This document shows, one piece after another, positions 16,265 to 25,212 of a stretch of 46,555 nucleotides of DNA. The position numbers were made by a program, and so were the translations under genes. This DNA is from Candidatus Sulfotelmatobacter sp. (lineage in GTDB: Bacteria; Acidobacteriota; Terriglobia; Terriglobales; Acidobacteriaceae), in contig JASHOH010000158.1 in assembly GCA_030041215.1 (NCBI GenBank), forward strand, positions 1-46,555. Direction: 5' to 3'. Positions within the stretch are counted from its first letter, which is position 1; every line of letters begins with the position of its first letter. The notes beneath the pieces are model-generated. The model was not told the DNA's origin. It saw nothing but the letters and a program-made list of their open reading frames with translations, and made no database searches.

Positions 16265-16441
16265 GCGCTACCCCGCACTAAATGAAGTGGCTATAACTTT
16301 TCCTTGAGAATGCCCTGTGTGAGTGTATTCCGTCAATACCACGCTTGTGCGATCAAGTAGCCCATTTTGGCTGGCACGTGGCACATTGGGGCGGTCTGGC
16401 GATGTCACCCGCGCAGCAGTACACTGGCAAAAGGATTTCCT

Positions 16442-17017
16442 GTGGTCTTCGTCCTCGACAATTACGACTCCTTCACCTACAACCTGGTGCAGTTCATCGG
16501 GGAATCAGGCGAGCGGGTTGAGGTGCGGCGCAATGATGAGATCACCGTTTTCGCGTTGCAAGACATGCACCCTCGCCACATCATAATTTCGCCCGGTCCA
16601 TGCACACCTCAAGACGCTGGCATCAGCATTGAACTGGTCCGCCATTTCGCCGGCAAAGTGCCGATTCTCGGCGTTTGCCTCGGTCACCAGGCCATCGGCG
16701 CAGCTTTTGGCGGCCAGGTTATACGTGCCCCGCACCTGATGCACGGCAAGACTAGCGCCGTGACACATGATGGTAGGACCATTTTTCATGGCCTGCCCAC
16801 GCCGATGACGGCCACCCGATATCATTCGCTGATTGTAGAGGAAAGAACCCTCCCGGATGAGTTGGAAGTGAGCGCCTGGACGACGGAAAAGGACGGGACC
16901 CGAACGATCATGGGCTTGCGCCACAAAAAGTTTCCGGTGGAGGGGGTTCAGTTTCATCCAGAAAGCGTTCTTACAGACGCCGGCAAACAATTGGTTGCGA
17001 ATTTTCTGCGGCAGTGA
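16442..17017 (+). CDS. trpG: Anthranilate synthase component II (glutamine amidotransferase)
   Basis: 191 residues. The class I amidotransferase triad is present: Cys in [10 protein letters not shown], His and Glu in [10 protein letters not shown]. The N-terminal [19 protein letters not shown] and [13 protein letters not shown] are typical of TrpG/PabA. It supplies ammonia to TrpE (or PabB). GTG at 16442 is chosen because AAAGGA lies at 16429-16434 and homologues begin here; a longer frame to 16367 adds non-conserved residues. The trpE gene is convergent, 550 bp downstream. Confidence 0.93.
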   Translation: MVFVLDNYDSFTYNLVQFIGESGERVEVRRNDEITVFALQDMHPRHIIISPGPCTPQDAGISIELVRHFAGKVPILGVCLGHQAIGAAFGGQVIRAPHLMHGKTSAVTHDGRTIFHGLPTPMTATRYHSLIVEERTLPDELEVSAWTTEKDGTRTIMGLRHKKFPVEGVQFHPESVLTDAGKQLVANFLRQ

Positions 17018-17088
17018 ATAGAAAAGTAAAGCGACTTTCCACCATGCACTTGATCTTGATCGTTCCGCATTGAAATCGAGGAGGTCCC

Positions 17089-17547
17089 ATGCCCAAAACC
17101 AATCGCAATTCTGCGTCACGCGCGCTGGTCTGGCCCCACCCCGATTTGGAAAGCCTGCGACCACTAGTGGGCACGTGGGAAGTTTCTGGCGATACGCGAG
17201 GCCAGATTCGTTTTGAGTGGACCGAGGGCGGATTCTTTCTGATGCAGCACGTCGATCTGGTCTATGCCGGACGAAGCATCAAGGGCATCGAGATCATCGG
17301 GCATTTGCAAGGCGCTGCACAGCCGCCCAGCAAAGAGATTCACTCGCGCTTCTACAGTTTTACTGACGGTTTAACACTCGATTACGTCTATGAACTCATC
17401 GGCGATACGCTAACGATCTGGTTCGGGCCAAAAGGCTCCGACAATCGCTTTGAGGGAAAAATCAGCCAAGATGGAAATTCGTTCTCCGGGCGCTGGCGCT
17501 GGCCCAGCGGCGGCTACAATGTAAAATGCACAAAAATCTTGAGTTAG
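17089..17547 (+). CDS. Conserved hypothetical protein, DUF1579-like beta-barrel
   Basis: 152 residues. The pattern LRPLVGTWEVSGD ... GGFFLMQHVDLVYAG ... KGIEIIGHLQG ... GDTLTIWFGPKGSDNRFEG ... FSGRWRWPSGGY resembles small lipocalin- or DUF1579-like calycin proteins that begin with a GxW box. No signal peptide. GAGGAGG precedes the ATG. It is inserted between trpG and the convergent trpE. The function is unknown. Confidence 0.7.
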   Translation: MPKTNRNSASRALVWPHPDLESLRPLVGTWEVSGDTRGQIRFEWTEGGFFLMQHVDLVYAGRSIKGIEIIGHLQGAAQPPSKEIHSRFYSFTDGLTLDYVYELIGDTLTIWFGPKGSDNRFEGKISQDGNSFSGRWRWPSGGYNVKCTKILS

Positions 17548-17569
17548 TGGGCCGCGGTAAACGAGGATC

Positions 17570-19054
17570 TCACCGTTCACCACCCCTCGCCATCTCTACC
17601 GCTCTTAACAGCGCCCGTGCCTTATTCATCGACTCATCGAACTCCCGCGCGGGATCAGAATCCGCTACAATGCCTGCCCCTGCCTGCAAGTAGGCATGTT
17701 TGCCATTCATCAGCATGGTGCGAATACCAATGCAGGAATCCAGATTCCCGGCAAAATCCGCATATAAGACGGATCCTCCGTAGATACCGCGCCTTACCGG
17801 CTCCAGTTCCTCAATAATCTGCATGGCGCGAACCTTGGGAGCCCCCGTCAGCGTCCCGGCAGGGAAGCAAGCTGCAAAGGCGTCAACTGCGCTGAGATCC
17901 TTTCGCAAAGTTCCCTCCAGCGCAGAAACCAGATGCATAACGTGCGAATATCGCTCCACGTACATCAGGTCTTTCACCTTAACCGATCCGTACTCGCTGA
18001 CGCGGCCGAGATCGTTGCGTCCCAGATCTACCAGCATCACGTGCTCCGCCCGCTCTTTCTCGTCCGAGCGCATCTTCTGCTCCAGCAGAGCGTCCTCGGC
18101 CTCGTCGCGCCCGCGCGGATGCGTGCCGGCAATCGGCCGATACTCCAACTTTTTTCCAGTGACCCGAACCAGCATCTCCGGCGATGATCCCAGAATCTGG
18201 CGGTCGCCTATGCGCAAGAAATAAAGGTAAGGTGAAGGATTTACCTGCCGCAGAGCGCGATAAAGATCGAATGGAGCAACCCCCGGAACAAAATCGAGGC
18301 GCTGAGACAGGACAACTTGGAAAATATCGCCGGCCGCGATGTATTCTTTGCAGCGCTCGACATCGCGCAGAAACCGCTCGCGCGTGGTAGTAGCGTGAAC
18401 TTTGATTTTTCCCAGCCGATTCTGCCTCGACTTTTGCCACATGGCCGGGCGCAATCCCATGGTCAGTTTCTTTTCGAGCGCGGCAATGTCGCGAGTTGCC
18501 CGATCATAGGCATGGCGGGTGCTCTCGCAAGCCACGTCGGCAGCCGCCACGATGTGAATCTGGTGGCGTAGGTGATCGAAGGCAAGCAGCCGGTCAAGAA
18601 ACATCAGTTCGCAATCGGGCACGGAGAGATCGTCGCGCGTGTGCTCGCCGATTTTCTCCAATTGGCGGACCGCGTCATAAGAGAAGTAACCGACCGCCCC
18701 TGCCACAAAAGGCGGCAGCCCAGGTATAGCGGCCAGCCGGTGCTCGCCCAACAATTGCTTGAGCACACCGAATATGTTGTCGCGACGACGTTCGGTCTTT
18801 CGGCCGCGTTCAATTTGTATTTCACCGCCTTGCGCCCGTACCTTCATGTAGGGCCGGGTTCCAAGGAACGTGTACCGCCCGACCTGCTCGCCGCGTTCTG
18901 CCGACTCCAGCAGAAATGCGTAGGGCTCCTTTTCAGCGATAGCAAGAAATGCGGACACAGGCGTGAGCAGATCGGCGCTCACCGACTTCACTACCGGCAC
19001 CAGGCTAGCCGAGTGAGCAAGTCGCGAAAATTCTTTGAAATCGGGATGTGCCAC
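17570..19054 (-). CDS. trpE: Anthranilate synthase component I
   Basis: 494 residues, normal length. The chorismate-binding core is present: YLYFLRIGDRQILGSSPEML, YRPIAGTHPRG, VMLVDLGRNDLGRVSEYG and FPAGTLTGAPKVRAMQIIEE. The N-terminal LLESAERGEQVGRYTFLGTR carries the tryptophan feedback-binding LLES element. It converts chorismate and ammonia to anthranilate with TrpG. In the PIAGT motif the usual Arg is His (GTHPRG). The start is GTG. It is convergent with trpG and separated from it by one gene, so the two are not co-transcribed. Confidence 0.94.
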   Translation of the reverse strand: MAHPDFKEFSRLAHSASLVPVVKSVSADLLTPVSAFLAIAEKEPYAFLLESAERGEQVGRYTFLGTRPYMKVRAQGGEIQIERGRKTERRRDNIFGVLKQLLGEHRLAAIPGLPPFVAGAVGYFSYDAVRQLEKIGEHTRDDLSVPDCELMFLDRLLAFDHLRHQIHIVAAADVACESTRHAYDRATRDIAALEKKLTMGLRPAMWQKSRQNRLGKIKVHATTTRERFLRDVERCKEYIAAGDIFQVVLSQRLDFVPGVAPFDLYRALRQVNPSPYLYFLRIGDRQILGSSPEMLVRVTGKKLEYRPIAGTHPRGRDEAEDALLEQKMRSDEKERAEHVMLVDLGRNDLGRVSEYGSVKVKDLMYVERYSHVMHLVSALEGTLRKDLSAVDAFAACFPAGTLTGAPKVRAMQIIEELEPVRRGIYGGSVLYADFAGNLDSCIGIRTMLMNGKHAYLQAGAGIVADSDPAREFDESMNKARALLRAVEMARGGER

Positions 19055-19242
19055 GGGAATCTTAGATCCGCCTAAGCCGGCAGCCTCAGCACTTCATTAT
19101 AGGAGAGCAGCCCGGAATCGTTGTTTGCCCAAAGTAAACCCCTGTTACGGCCGTGCTTACCCGAACCATCTCCGCAATTGACGTGTGCCAGCCAAAATTC
19201 GAAGATACAAGGGGACAGTCCAGCCGAATCTTAATTGCATTT

Positions 19243-20064
19243 ATGCACATCAAGTTCTGGGGAGTGCGCGGGTCAACGCCCACCCCTCAACCCGAGAACA
19301 TGCGCTACGGCGGAAACACCTCTTGCGTCGAAGTGCGCATGGGCAGTCGTATTTTTATCTTCGATTGCGGCACGGGGTTCCGCGTGCTCGGTCAGGAACT
19401 GCAAAGCGAATTCAAAGAGCGGCCATTTTTTGCGCACATTTTCGTCTCGCACTTCCATTGGGACCACATTCAGGGCATGCCGTTTTTCAGGCCGCTCTAT
19501 TCGAATCCGGAGAACCGCTTCGTTTTCCAGTGCTCCAGCCGCACGCGCAGCCTGAAAGAAGTTTTCGCCGAGCAGATGGCTGCGCCGTATTTCCCTGTGA
19601 ATCTGGACGAGATGAAGGCCCGGCGCGATTTCTACGATATCGAGAGCGGTCGCATCACCATTGAAGACAGCATTCAGCTTCAGACGGCGTGGCTCAATCA
19701 CCCGCAGGGATGCATGGGCTTCCGCCTGGAAACAAAGGACGGCGTTTTTGTCTACGCCACCGACAACGAACCCGGGGACGCAACATTCGACAAAGCCGTG
19801 CGCAAACTTTCTGAGGGCGCTGACATTCTCATCTACGACGCTCAGTATCTGCCGGAAGAATATGAGGCCCGCCGACGCGGCTGGGGACACAGCCACTGGC
19901 GCGAAGCAGTCAATATTGTGATGGAAAGCGGCGCAAAAGAGCTCGTGTTATTTCACCACGATCCCGAACATACCGACGCGATTATTGACAAAGTGGTGCA
20001 CGAAGCCCGCAATTATTATCCCAAGGTGCGAGCAGCGTCGGAAGGCATGGAGATGAGCTTGTAG
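19243..20064 (+). CDS. Metallo-beta-lactamase-fold hydrolase
   Basis: 273 residues. The metal-binding motif SHFHWDHIQG (HxHxDH) and later ligands (HPQG, TDNEP, AQY) mark an MBL-fold enzyme. The N-terminus HIKFWGVRGSTPTPQPENMRYGGNTSC is typical of the RNase-Z/phosphodiesterase-like branch whose members start with FWGVRGS. Substrate unknown; several relatives act on cyclic nucleotides or phosphodiesters. The ATG at 19243 follows a CTTAAT box by seven bases with no Shine-Dalgarno sequence. A longer start at 19153 is less likely. Confidence 0.88.
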   Translation: MHIKFWGVRGSTPTPQPENMRYGGNTSCVEVRMGSRIFIFDCGTGFRVLGQELQSEFKERPFFAHIFVSHFHWDHIQGMPFFRPLYSNPENRFVFQCSSRTRSLKEVFAEQMAAPYFPVNLDEMKARRDFYDIESGRITIEDSIQLQTAWLNHPQGCMGFRLETKDGVFVYATDNEPGDATFDKAVRKLSEGADILIYDAQYLPEEYEARRRGWGHSHWREAVNIVMESGAKELVLFHHDPEHTDAIIDKVVHEARNYYPKVRAASEGMEMSL

Positions 20065-20096
20065 GCGCGATTTCGATCTCCCCCACGGCAATATGG

Positions 20097-20213
20097 TCAG
20101 CACTGTTTCCCTTCCGGAACGGTGACCCGGCTGAGGTACCCGATGGCGCCGGGAGTGTTCGCAACGTAGTTGGGCAGCGCCACCTCTTCCCCTGGCCCCG
20201 CACCTTGCTTCAC
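20097..20213 (-). pseudogene. C-terminal scrap of a PstS-like substrate-binding protein
   Basis: About 38 codons ending EEVALPNYVANTPGAIGYLS then VTVPEGKQC and a stop. The phrase VxxTPGAIGY is characteristic of the C-terminal part of phosphate/PBP-like binding proteins. No upstream coding sequence continues it. It is very short, so this is a tentative call. Confidence 0.3.
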
Positions 20214-20234
20214 CCCCATCCCCGCTCATATACT
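20205..20234 (+). promoter_or_regulatory. Putative promoter of gdhA
   Basis: TTGCTT (20205-20210), 18-bp spacer, TATACT (20229-20234), giving a leader of about 85 nt to the ATG at 20326. No riboswitch-like structure is recognised in that leader. Confidence 0.4.
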
Positions 20235-20325
20235 CTGAACGTTTGCCTCTTTGTGACGGGAATCTTCCTGGCCAGGGCTCAACTTTGAAACTGCCCTAGA
20301 CCGCCATCATTCTGGAGATGAATTT

Positions 20326-21603
20326 ATGTCTACTCTGACCACAGCCCCGCAGGTCGATAAAGAAACCAATCCGTGGGAGTCGCAGCGGGCGCGCTTCGAT
20401 CTCGCCGCCCAAAAACTCAACCTCGATGACGGTTTGTGGCGGGTACTGCGCTATCCTAACCGCGAAGTCACGGTTTACATTCCCGTGCAAATGGATGATG
20501 GCCGCCTCGACGTTTTCACCGGATTCCGCGTGCAGCATTCGATCGCGCGCGGCCCAGCCAAGGGCGGAGTGCGCTTTGCGCCCGATGTCACGCTCGATGA
20601 AGTCCGCGCCCTCGCCAGTTGGATGACCTGGAAGTGCGCCGTCGTCAATATTCCCTTCGGCGGGGCCAAAGGCGGCATCATCTGCGATCCGCACAAAATG
20701 TCGATGGGCGAAATCGAGCGCATGACCCGCCGCTATACCTCCGAACTGATCGAATTCATCGGCCCCGAAAAAGACGTACCCGCTCCCGACGTCAACACCA
20801 ACGAGCAAGTTATGGCCTGGATGATGGACACCTACTCCATGCACATGCGCCAGACCGTCACTGCGGTTGTCACAGGCAAACCCATCAACATCGGTGGTTC
20901 CCGCGGACGCCGAGAAGCCACAGGCCGTGGCGTGATGGTGGTCTGCGATCAGGCAATCAAGAAACTCGGCTTGTCGCGCGAAAGCACTCGCGTCATCGTA
21001 CAAGGCTTCGGTAACGTCGGCTCGAACGCCGCGCATCTAATGTATCAGGCGGGATACAAAATTGTAGGCATCGCCGAAGTCGGAGGCGGCCTCTACAACA
21101 AGAACGGGATTGATCTAAACAAGCTGGTGGAATACCGTCAGAAAAATGGGACCATCCACGGCTTCCCAGGCGCAGAAAAGTACGATTCCTCCGAACTTCT
21201 AATTACCGACTGCGAAATCCTCATCCCCGCCGCGACCGAAAACGTGATCACTTCACGCAACGTCGATCATGTGAAGTGCCGCATCCTCGCCGAAGGCGCG
21301 AATGGGCCTACCACCTCAGCCGCAGATGATGTGCTGGCCGACAAAGGAGTCTTCGTCATTCCCGACATTCTTGCCAATGCCGGCGGCGTAACGACTTCCT
21401 ATTTCGAGTGGGTGCAGGATCGGCAGGGCTATTTCTGGAAAGAATCCGTCGTGAATGAGCAGTTGGAAGAAATTATGATCTCGTCATTCAACGATGTGGT
21501 GCGCTACGCCGAGACTCACCGCGTCAACAACCGCATCGCCGCCTACATGCTGGCGATTGACCGCGTGGCATACACCATCCGCCAGCGCGGAATCTACGCG
21601 TAG
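20326..21603 (+). CDS. gdhA: Glutamate dehydrogenase
   Basis: 425 residues, the usual hexameric size. The substrate domain contains [37 protein letters not shown] (catalytic lysines) and [17 protein letters not shown]. The nucleotide domain has [14 protein letters not shown] (GxGNVG). The reaction is the reversible oxidative deamination of glutamate to 2-oxoglutarate; the short, GGAKGG-type sequence groups with the NAD- or dual-specific catabolic enzymes. Good GGAG upstream of the ATG. Single-gene transcription unit. Confidence 0.95.
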   Translation: MSTLTTAPQVDKETNPWESQRARFDLAAQKLNLDDGLWRVLRYPNREVTVYIPVQMDDGRLDVFTGFRVQHSIARGPAKGGVRFAPDVTLDEVRALASWMTWKCAVVNIPFGGAKGGIICDPHKMSMGEIERMTRRYTSELIEFIGPEKDVPAPDVNTNEQVMAWMMDTYSMHMRQTVTAVVTGKPINIGGSRGRREATGRGVMVVCDQAIKKLGLSRESTRVIVQGFGNVGSNAAHLMYQAGYKIVGIAEVGGGLYNKNGIDLNKLVEYRQKNGTIHGFPGAEKYDSSELLITDCEILIPAATENVITSRNVDHVKCRILAEGANGPTTSAADDVLADKGVFVIPDILANAGGVTTSYFEWVQDRQGYFWKESVVNEQLEEIMISSFNDVVRYAETHRVNNRIAAYMLAIDRVAYTIRQRGIYA

Positions 21604-21650
21604 GCTAGCGCGTATTCTTAGTGGAAAGGCAGGCAGGGCCGTCCGGTTTT

Positions 21651-21692
21651 TCTCTGCGAACTTTGCGGCCTTTCTTCGCGAACTTCGCGGTC
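21651..21692. repeat. Short direct repeat GCGAACTTTGCGG / GCGAACTTCGCGG
   Basis: Two degenerate copies of CTxxGCGAACTTxGCGG lie back to back downstream of gdhA. Likely a remnant of a dispersed intergenic repeat; no function is implied. Confidence 0.45.
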
Positions 21693-21822
21693 TAAGATTT
21701 TGAACTGATTGTGTTCAATATCTGAGGCGACGTTTCAAAGAGTGGCCACTCAAACGCGGTTTTGGCTTGAGTGGGGCTAGCTACACGACCGTCTTCATTC
21801 CTTCCTTCATTTGGTGCCATGC

Positions 21823-22290
21823 CTAGCGCGCTTCTTCCACGGAACCTTCATCCTCGATCATAGTGATGTCGCCCGGATTCCGGTCCTGAATAACGGCCCG
21901 GAGCACGCGCCGCATGATCTTGCCGCTACGCGTCTTCGGAACCATATCCACAAAATTCATCTCACCGATGACGGTGACCGGGCCTAACTCATGGCGCACC
22001 GTGTCGAGCAGTTGCTTTTTCATATCATCGGAGGCGACATAGCCCTGGCGAAGCACCACAAACGCGGAAATGACTTCGCCGCGCAGTTCATCCGGGCAGC
22101 CAATCACGGCCGACTCAGCTACAGCAGGATGGGTGAGCAAAGCAGTCTCCACTTCGATCGTACCGATGCGGTGGCCGGCGATCTTGATGATCTCATTGGC
22201 GCGGCCGGCGAACCATACGTAGCCATCCTCATCGATGTGGGCCGGGGAGGCCGGCATTGCAAGCCAAAGCTCCCGGGCAACTCGACACAC
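21823..22290 (-). pseudogene. acs: C-terminal fragment of acetyl-CoA synthetase
   Basis: About 135 residues match the mobile C-terminal domain of Acs: IDEDGYVWFAGRANEIIKIA, GHRIGTIEVETALLTHPAVAESAV and the acetylatable-lysine motif PKTRSGKIMRRVLR. A full Acs has about 650 residues. Upstream of HIDEDG the sequence (CRVARELWLAMPASP) is unrelated, so about three quarters of the gene, including the whole AMP-binding core, is missing. It cannot make acetyl-CoA by itself. The deletion edge is near 22245. Confidence 0.8.
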
Positions 22291-22338
22291 CAGGCGGACT
22301 AAATGCGGCGATTCTCATACCGAAAAGCACCTCAGGCA

Positions 22339-22352
22339 GTGACCCCGGTCAC
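22339..22352. promoter_or_regulatory. CRP-like site A: GTGA-CCCCGG-TCAC
   Basis: A perfect 14-bp palindrome GTGACCCCGGTCAC, the first of three GTGA-N6-TCAC sites upstream of the cytochrome cluster. It lies between the acs fragment and the gene at 22572. Confidence 0.55.
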
Positions 22353-22506
22353 ATAATGTTGTGCGGGCAACACCTCCAGAAAGAAGAGCCGAAACCTGCC
22401 CTATAGCCGGCTTGCGCCGCACCCGATATACGTTTTTGCGGCTCTGAATTGTGCAGCTTAATGCGTAAAAGCCAACAGCCGGTTGTGACGGGGCTTACTT
22501 TTCGAT

Positions 22507-22520
22507 GTGACCGAGATCAC
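22507..22520. promoter_or_regulatory. CRP-like site B: TGTGA-CCGAGA-TCAC
   Basis: TGTGACCGAGATCACG matches the CRP consensus TGTGA-N6-TCACA at 9 of 10 positions. It ends 51 bp before the ATG at 22572, a typical activator distance. Confidence 0.65.
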
Positions 22521-22571
22521 GGTATCGCCCCCTCCACAGGCGCACACTGGAGAAAATTCGAGGGTAAGTTT

Positions 22572-22988
22572 ATGCGACGAGATGACCGCGATATTTTGGA
22601 GGTGTTGAAGTTCGAGTTGGCATTTCTCGAACAGGGCGGGTATGGGCGGCTGCCGCGGGAGGCGTGGCGATCGCGGCTCATCTTCGTAGATTCTCCGACG
22701 TGCGTAAACTTCAATACTACAAAGCGAGTGCCGTGCGACGACTGCGCGCTGTGGCCATTGATTCCGGAAGATGCGCGCAACGAGCGAGTTCCCTGCGATT
22801 ACATTCCCCTTACTCCCCAGGGAGACACGCTCGAATCGCTGTACCGTACAGCTACAAAGCAGGAGATCGAAGAGGTGCTCGGCACCTGGCTGCGTGCCAC
22901 GATCAAGCGGCTGGAAGAACAAAGAGCGAAGTCGAAGGTGGCGCAAGTTGAAGGCGCTTGTTACGCCAACAACAGCGCTAAAGGCTGA
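22572..22988 (+). CDS. Small conserved protein with a Cys cluster, first gene of the cytochrome cluster
   Basis: 138 residues, cytoplasmic, no recognised family. A four-Cys arrangement is visible: SPTCVNF, then VPCDDCALWP and RVPCDYIPL, which could bind a metal or a disulfide. The C-terminal 45 residues are helical and charged (EIEEVLGTWLRATIKRLEEQ). The ATG at 22572 is chosen over an upstream ATG (22449) because the conserved-looking part begins at MRRDDRDILEVLKFEL and the CRP-like site B would otherwise lie inside the gene. It could be an accessory or sensor protein for the cytochrome module; this is inferred from position only. Confidence 0.65.
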   Translation: MRRDDRDILEVLKFELAFLEQGGYGRLPREAWRSRLIFVDSPTCVNFNTTKRVPCDDCALWPLIPEDARNERVPCDYIPLTPQGDTLESLYRTATKQEIEEVLGTWLRATIKRLEEQRAKSKVAQVEGACYANNSAKG

Positions 22989-23273
22989 GCAGTGACTCGG
23001 AGTGCGTCGGCACCGTAAGTTTCGGCTTTCCCATCCTTGCGCCCTGCTCTTCATTGATTCTGGGATATTTTCTGTAATTTCTGTGTCCCTTACACCACAG
23101 GGCAGAGACCCCCTGGAAGACTCATCTCGGGGCCTGCTCACCATTACCCGGTGACCCCTATCACTTTTTCCTGTGATAAGAGGCATTGTTTCTTTAAACT
23201 CTTGCCGGATAGACTCGTCTGTCGGTTGATGATGGATAAGGCAGTAGCCGACAAATCCTAAATCGGAGCTTCG
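22989..23273. other. Regulatory intergenic region before the cytochrome genes
   Basis: 285 bp with no gene. It carries CRP-like site C and an additional TGTGA half-site (23172-23176). A -10 box could not be fixed. Confidence 0.5.
23151..23164. promoter_or_regulatory. CRP-like site C: GTGA-CCCCTA-TCAC
   Basis: GGTGACCCCTATCACT, 109 bp before the cytochrome c ATG at 23274. Same half-sites and spacing as sites A, B and D. Confidence 0.6.
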
Positions 23274-23597
23274 ATGATGAAAAGAATTAACGTCCAGAGG
23301 TTGACTGTATTGGCCGCTACGGCAATGTTTGCCCTTCCACTCTCGGCGCGAGCAGATGACGCCGCGGCGACATTCAAATCCAAGTGTGCCGGCTGCCACG
23401 GAGCCGACGGTACAGGAAGTCCAATGGGCAAAAAGTTGGGCGCGCACGATTTCACCTCTGCAGACGTGCAGAAATTGTCGGACGCGGAACTCACCGACAT
23501 CATCACCAACGGCAAGAACAAAATGCCATCCTATAAGTCCCTGGCGCCGGACCAGATCAAGGGGTTGGTGGCCTACATTCGCACTCTGAAGAAGTAG
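23274..23597 (+). CDS. Monohaem class I cytochrome c
   Basis: 107 residues with a Sec signal peptide (RLTVLAATAMFALPLSARA, cleavage near residue 27). The haem site is KCAGCHGADGTG (CXXCH) and the distal Met is in NKMPSYKSL. The size and GADGTGSPMGKKL / LVAYIRTLKK pattern fit small c6/c551-type periplasmic electron carriers. It is the first haem protein of a co-directional cluster; likely role is shuttling electrons between the membrane cytochromes encoded next and a periplasmic partner. ATG at 23274 or 23277. Confidence 0.92.
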   Translation: MMKRINVQRLTVLAATAMFALPLSARADDAAATFKSKCAGCHGADGTGSPMGKKLGAHDFTSADVQKLSDAELTDIITNGKNKMPSYKSLAPDQIKGLVAYIRTLKK

Positions 23598-23702
23598 GCT
23601 GGTTCTTGCTATTCGCATCAGGAAGTTGGTGCACAGTTGCGGACATGCCGCGGCGGAGTTTGAAGTGTCTTTCGATGTGGGGAAAGGGGTAACGGGCTGA
23701 AA

Positions 23703-25169
23703 ATGGCATTGAGAGAAACAATTCGAACCTGGGCGCGGCCGCTGTACTTCCTGGGAAAAAATGCCGTGACCCTGGCGGGCGCGGTGCTGACCACAAGCTC
23801 CGCGCTCACCATGATCGCGTTCTGGTTTTACGACTATTTTCTGCCCGGTCCCCCGCACCCCTACGTCGGCATTCTGATCTTCCTGATTCTGCCCGGAATT
23901 TTTGTAATTGGCCTGCTGCTCATCCCGCTTGGCATCTGGCTGCGCCGGCGCAGCCTGAGCGAAAAAGGCGAACTACCAGCCGTTTATCCGGCCGTCGATC
24001 TGAGTGTTCCCGAAGTGCGCACTGGCCTGGGATACGTCGCGGCCGCTACAGTCATGAATCTCCTGATTATCGGCACGGCCTCCTACCGCGGCGTGCAATA
24101 CATGGACACGACGAGTTTCTGCGGCCAGACCTGCCACACCGTCATGGCGCCGGAATTCTCCGCGTACGAGAACTCTCCGCACGCGCATGTGGAGTGTGTC
24201 GACTGCCACATCGGCCCGGGAGCGCCGTGGTTTGTTCGCTCCAAGCTTTCAGGGCTGCGGCAGGTTTTTGCCGTTACCTTTCACACTTATTCACGGCCCA
24301 TTCCCTCGCCGGTGAAATATCTGCGCCCCGCGCGCGAGACCTGCGAACAGTGCCACTGGCCGCAACGCTTCACCGGCGAAAAATTTCTCGTAAACACCAG
24401 CTACAAGGATGACGAGAAAAATACCCCGCAGACCGATGTGCTTTTGATGAAGGTCGGCGGCCAGACCTGGCAGGGAAACGTAGGAATTCACGGCAGGCAT
24501 CTGACAGACTACGCACGCATTCGCTACATCGCGACCGACACTGAGCGGCAAACGATTCCCGTGGTTTATTACACCGACGACGCGGGGAAAACGACAGAAT
24601 ATGTCTCCACTGACGCCAAGCCGACTCAACAGCAACTGGCCAAAGGGGAAAACCGCACAATGGATTGCGTCGATTGCCACAACCGGCCCACGCACGCCTT
24701 CGATCTGCCAGAGAATGCCGTAGACAAGCAGATGTCAATCGGGCGGATCAGTCCGGAGCTGCCGTTCATCAAGAAGCAGGCGGTGGAGGCGCTGAAAGTG
24801 GATTACCCGGCGCGCGATGTCGCCAAACAGCGAATCGTCGACGAGCTGAACAGGTTTTATCTCACCAACTATCCGGATATTTATCAGAAGCGCCGCACGG
24901 TGGTACAGCAGGCAGCCGATGAGGTTGCGGCAATCTACTTGCGTAATGTGTTTCCGGATATGCGGCTGACCTGGGGAACGCACCCGAACAATCTAGGGCA
25001 CAACGACTCGCCGGGTTGCTTCCGCTGCCACGACGGCAGCCATACCAGCGCCGATGGCAAAACGATTACCAATGATTGTTCAGCTTGCCACCAGTTTCTG
25101 GCAATGGCGGAGGAGAATCCCAAGGTTCTGACGGATTTAGGTTTGAATAACAGCTCAGGTTCTAACTAG
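23703..25169 (+). CDS. NapC/NirT-like membrane multihaem cytochrome c
   Basis: 488 residues. Three membrane helices near the N-terminus (about 21-43, 54-80, 108-126) are followed by a periplasmic domain with six haem sites. The first is an atypical CX3CH (C140-G-Q-T-C144-H145, then TVM). The others are CVDCH (165), CEQCH (214), CVDCH (in MDCVDCHNRPTHAF), CFRCH and CSACH. The arrangement resembles NapC/NirT quinol dehydrogenases and the Geobacter ImcH type, which pass electrons from menaquinol to periplasmic acceptors. It lies directly downstream of the monohaem cytochrome and 43 bp before the 19-haem gene. Confidence 0.9.
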   Translation: MALRETIRTWARPLYFLGKNAVTLAGAVLTTSSALTMIAFWFYDYFLPGPPHPYVGILIFLILPGIFVIGLLLIPLGIWLRRRSLSEKGELPAVYPAVDLSVPEVRTGLGYVAAATVMNLLIIGTASYRGVQYMDTTSFCGQTCHTVMAPEFSAYENSPHAHVECVDCHIGPGAPWFVRSKLSGLRQVFAVTFHTYSRPIPSPVKYLRPARETCEQCHWPQRFTGEKFLVNTSYKDDEKNTPQTDVLLMKVGGQTWQGNVGIHGRHLTDYARIRYIATDTERQTIPVVYYTDDAGKTTEYVSTDAKPTQQQLAKGENRTMDCVDCHNRPTHAFDLPENAVDKQMSIGRISPELPFIKKQAVEALKVDYPARDVAKQRIVDELNRFYLTNYPDIYQKRRTVVQQAADEVAAIYLRNVFPDMRLTWGTHPNNLGHNDSPGCFRCHDGSHTSADGKTITNDCSACHQFLAMAEENPKVLTDLGLNNSSGSN

Positions 25170-25212
25170 GACTGGGGAAGTCTGGAAGTGGGGCCAGAGA
25201 AGGTCTTTGGCC

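Noticed and set aside
16505-17164. 219-codon frame antisense to trpG
   Set aside because: Overlaps trpG fully and has no family resemblance.
20296-21036. 246-codon frame antisense to gdhA
   Set aside because: Shadow of gdhA; low-complexity His/Asp/Gly sequence.
22458-23858. Long minus-strand open frame (466 codons) across the cytochrome control region
   Set aside because: Antisense to two supported genes, no domain, composition of a shadow frame, and it would cover the CRP-like sites.
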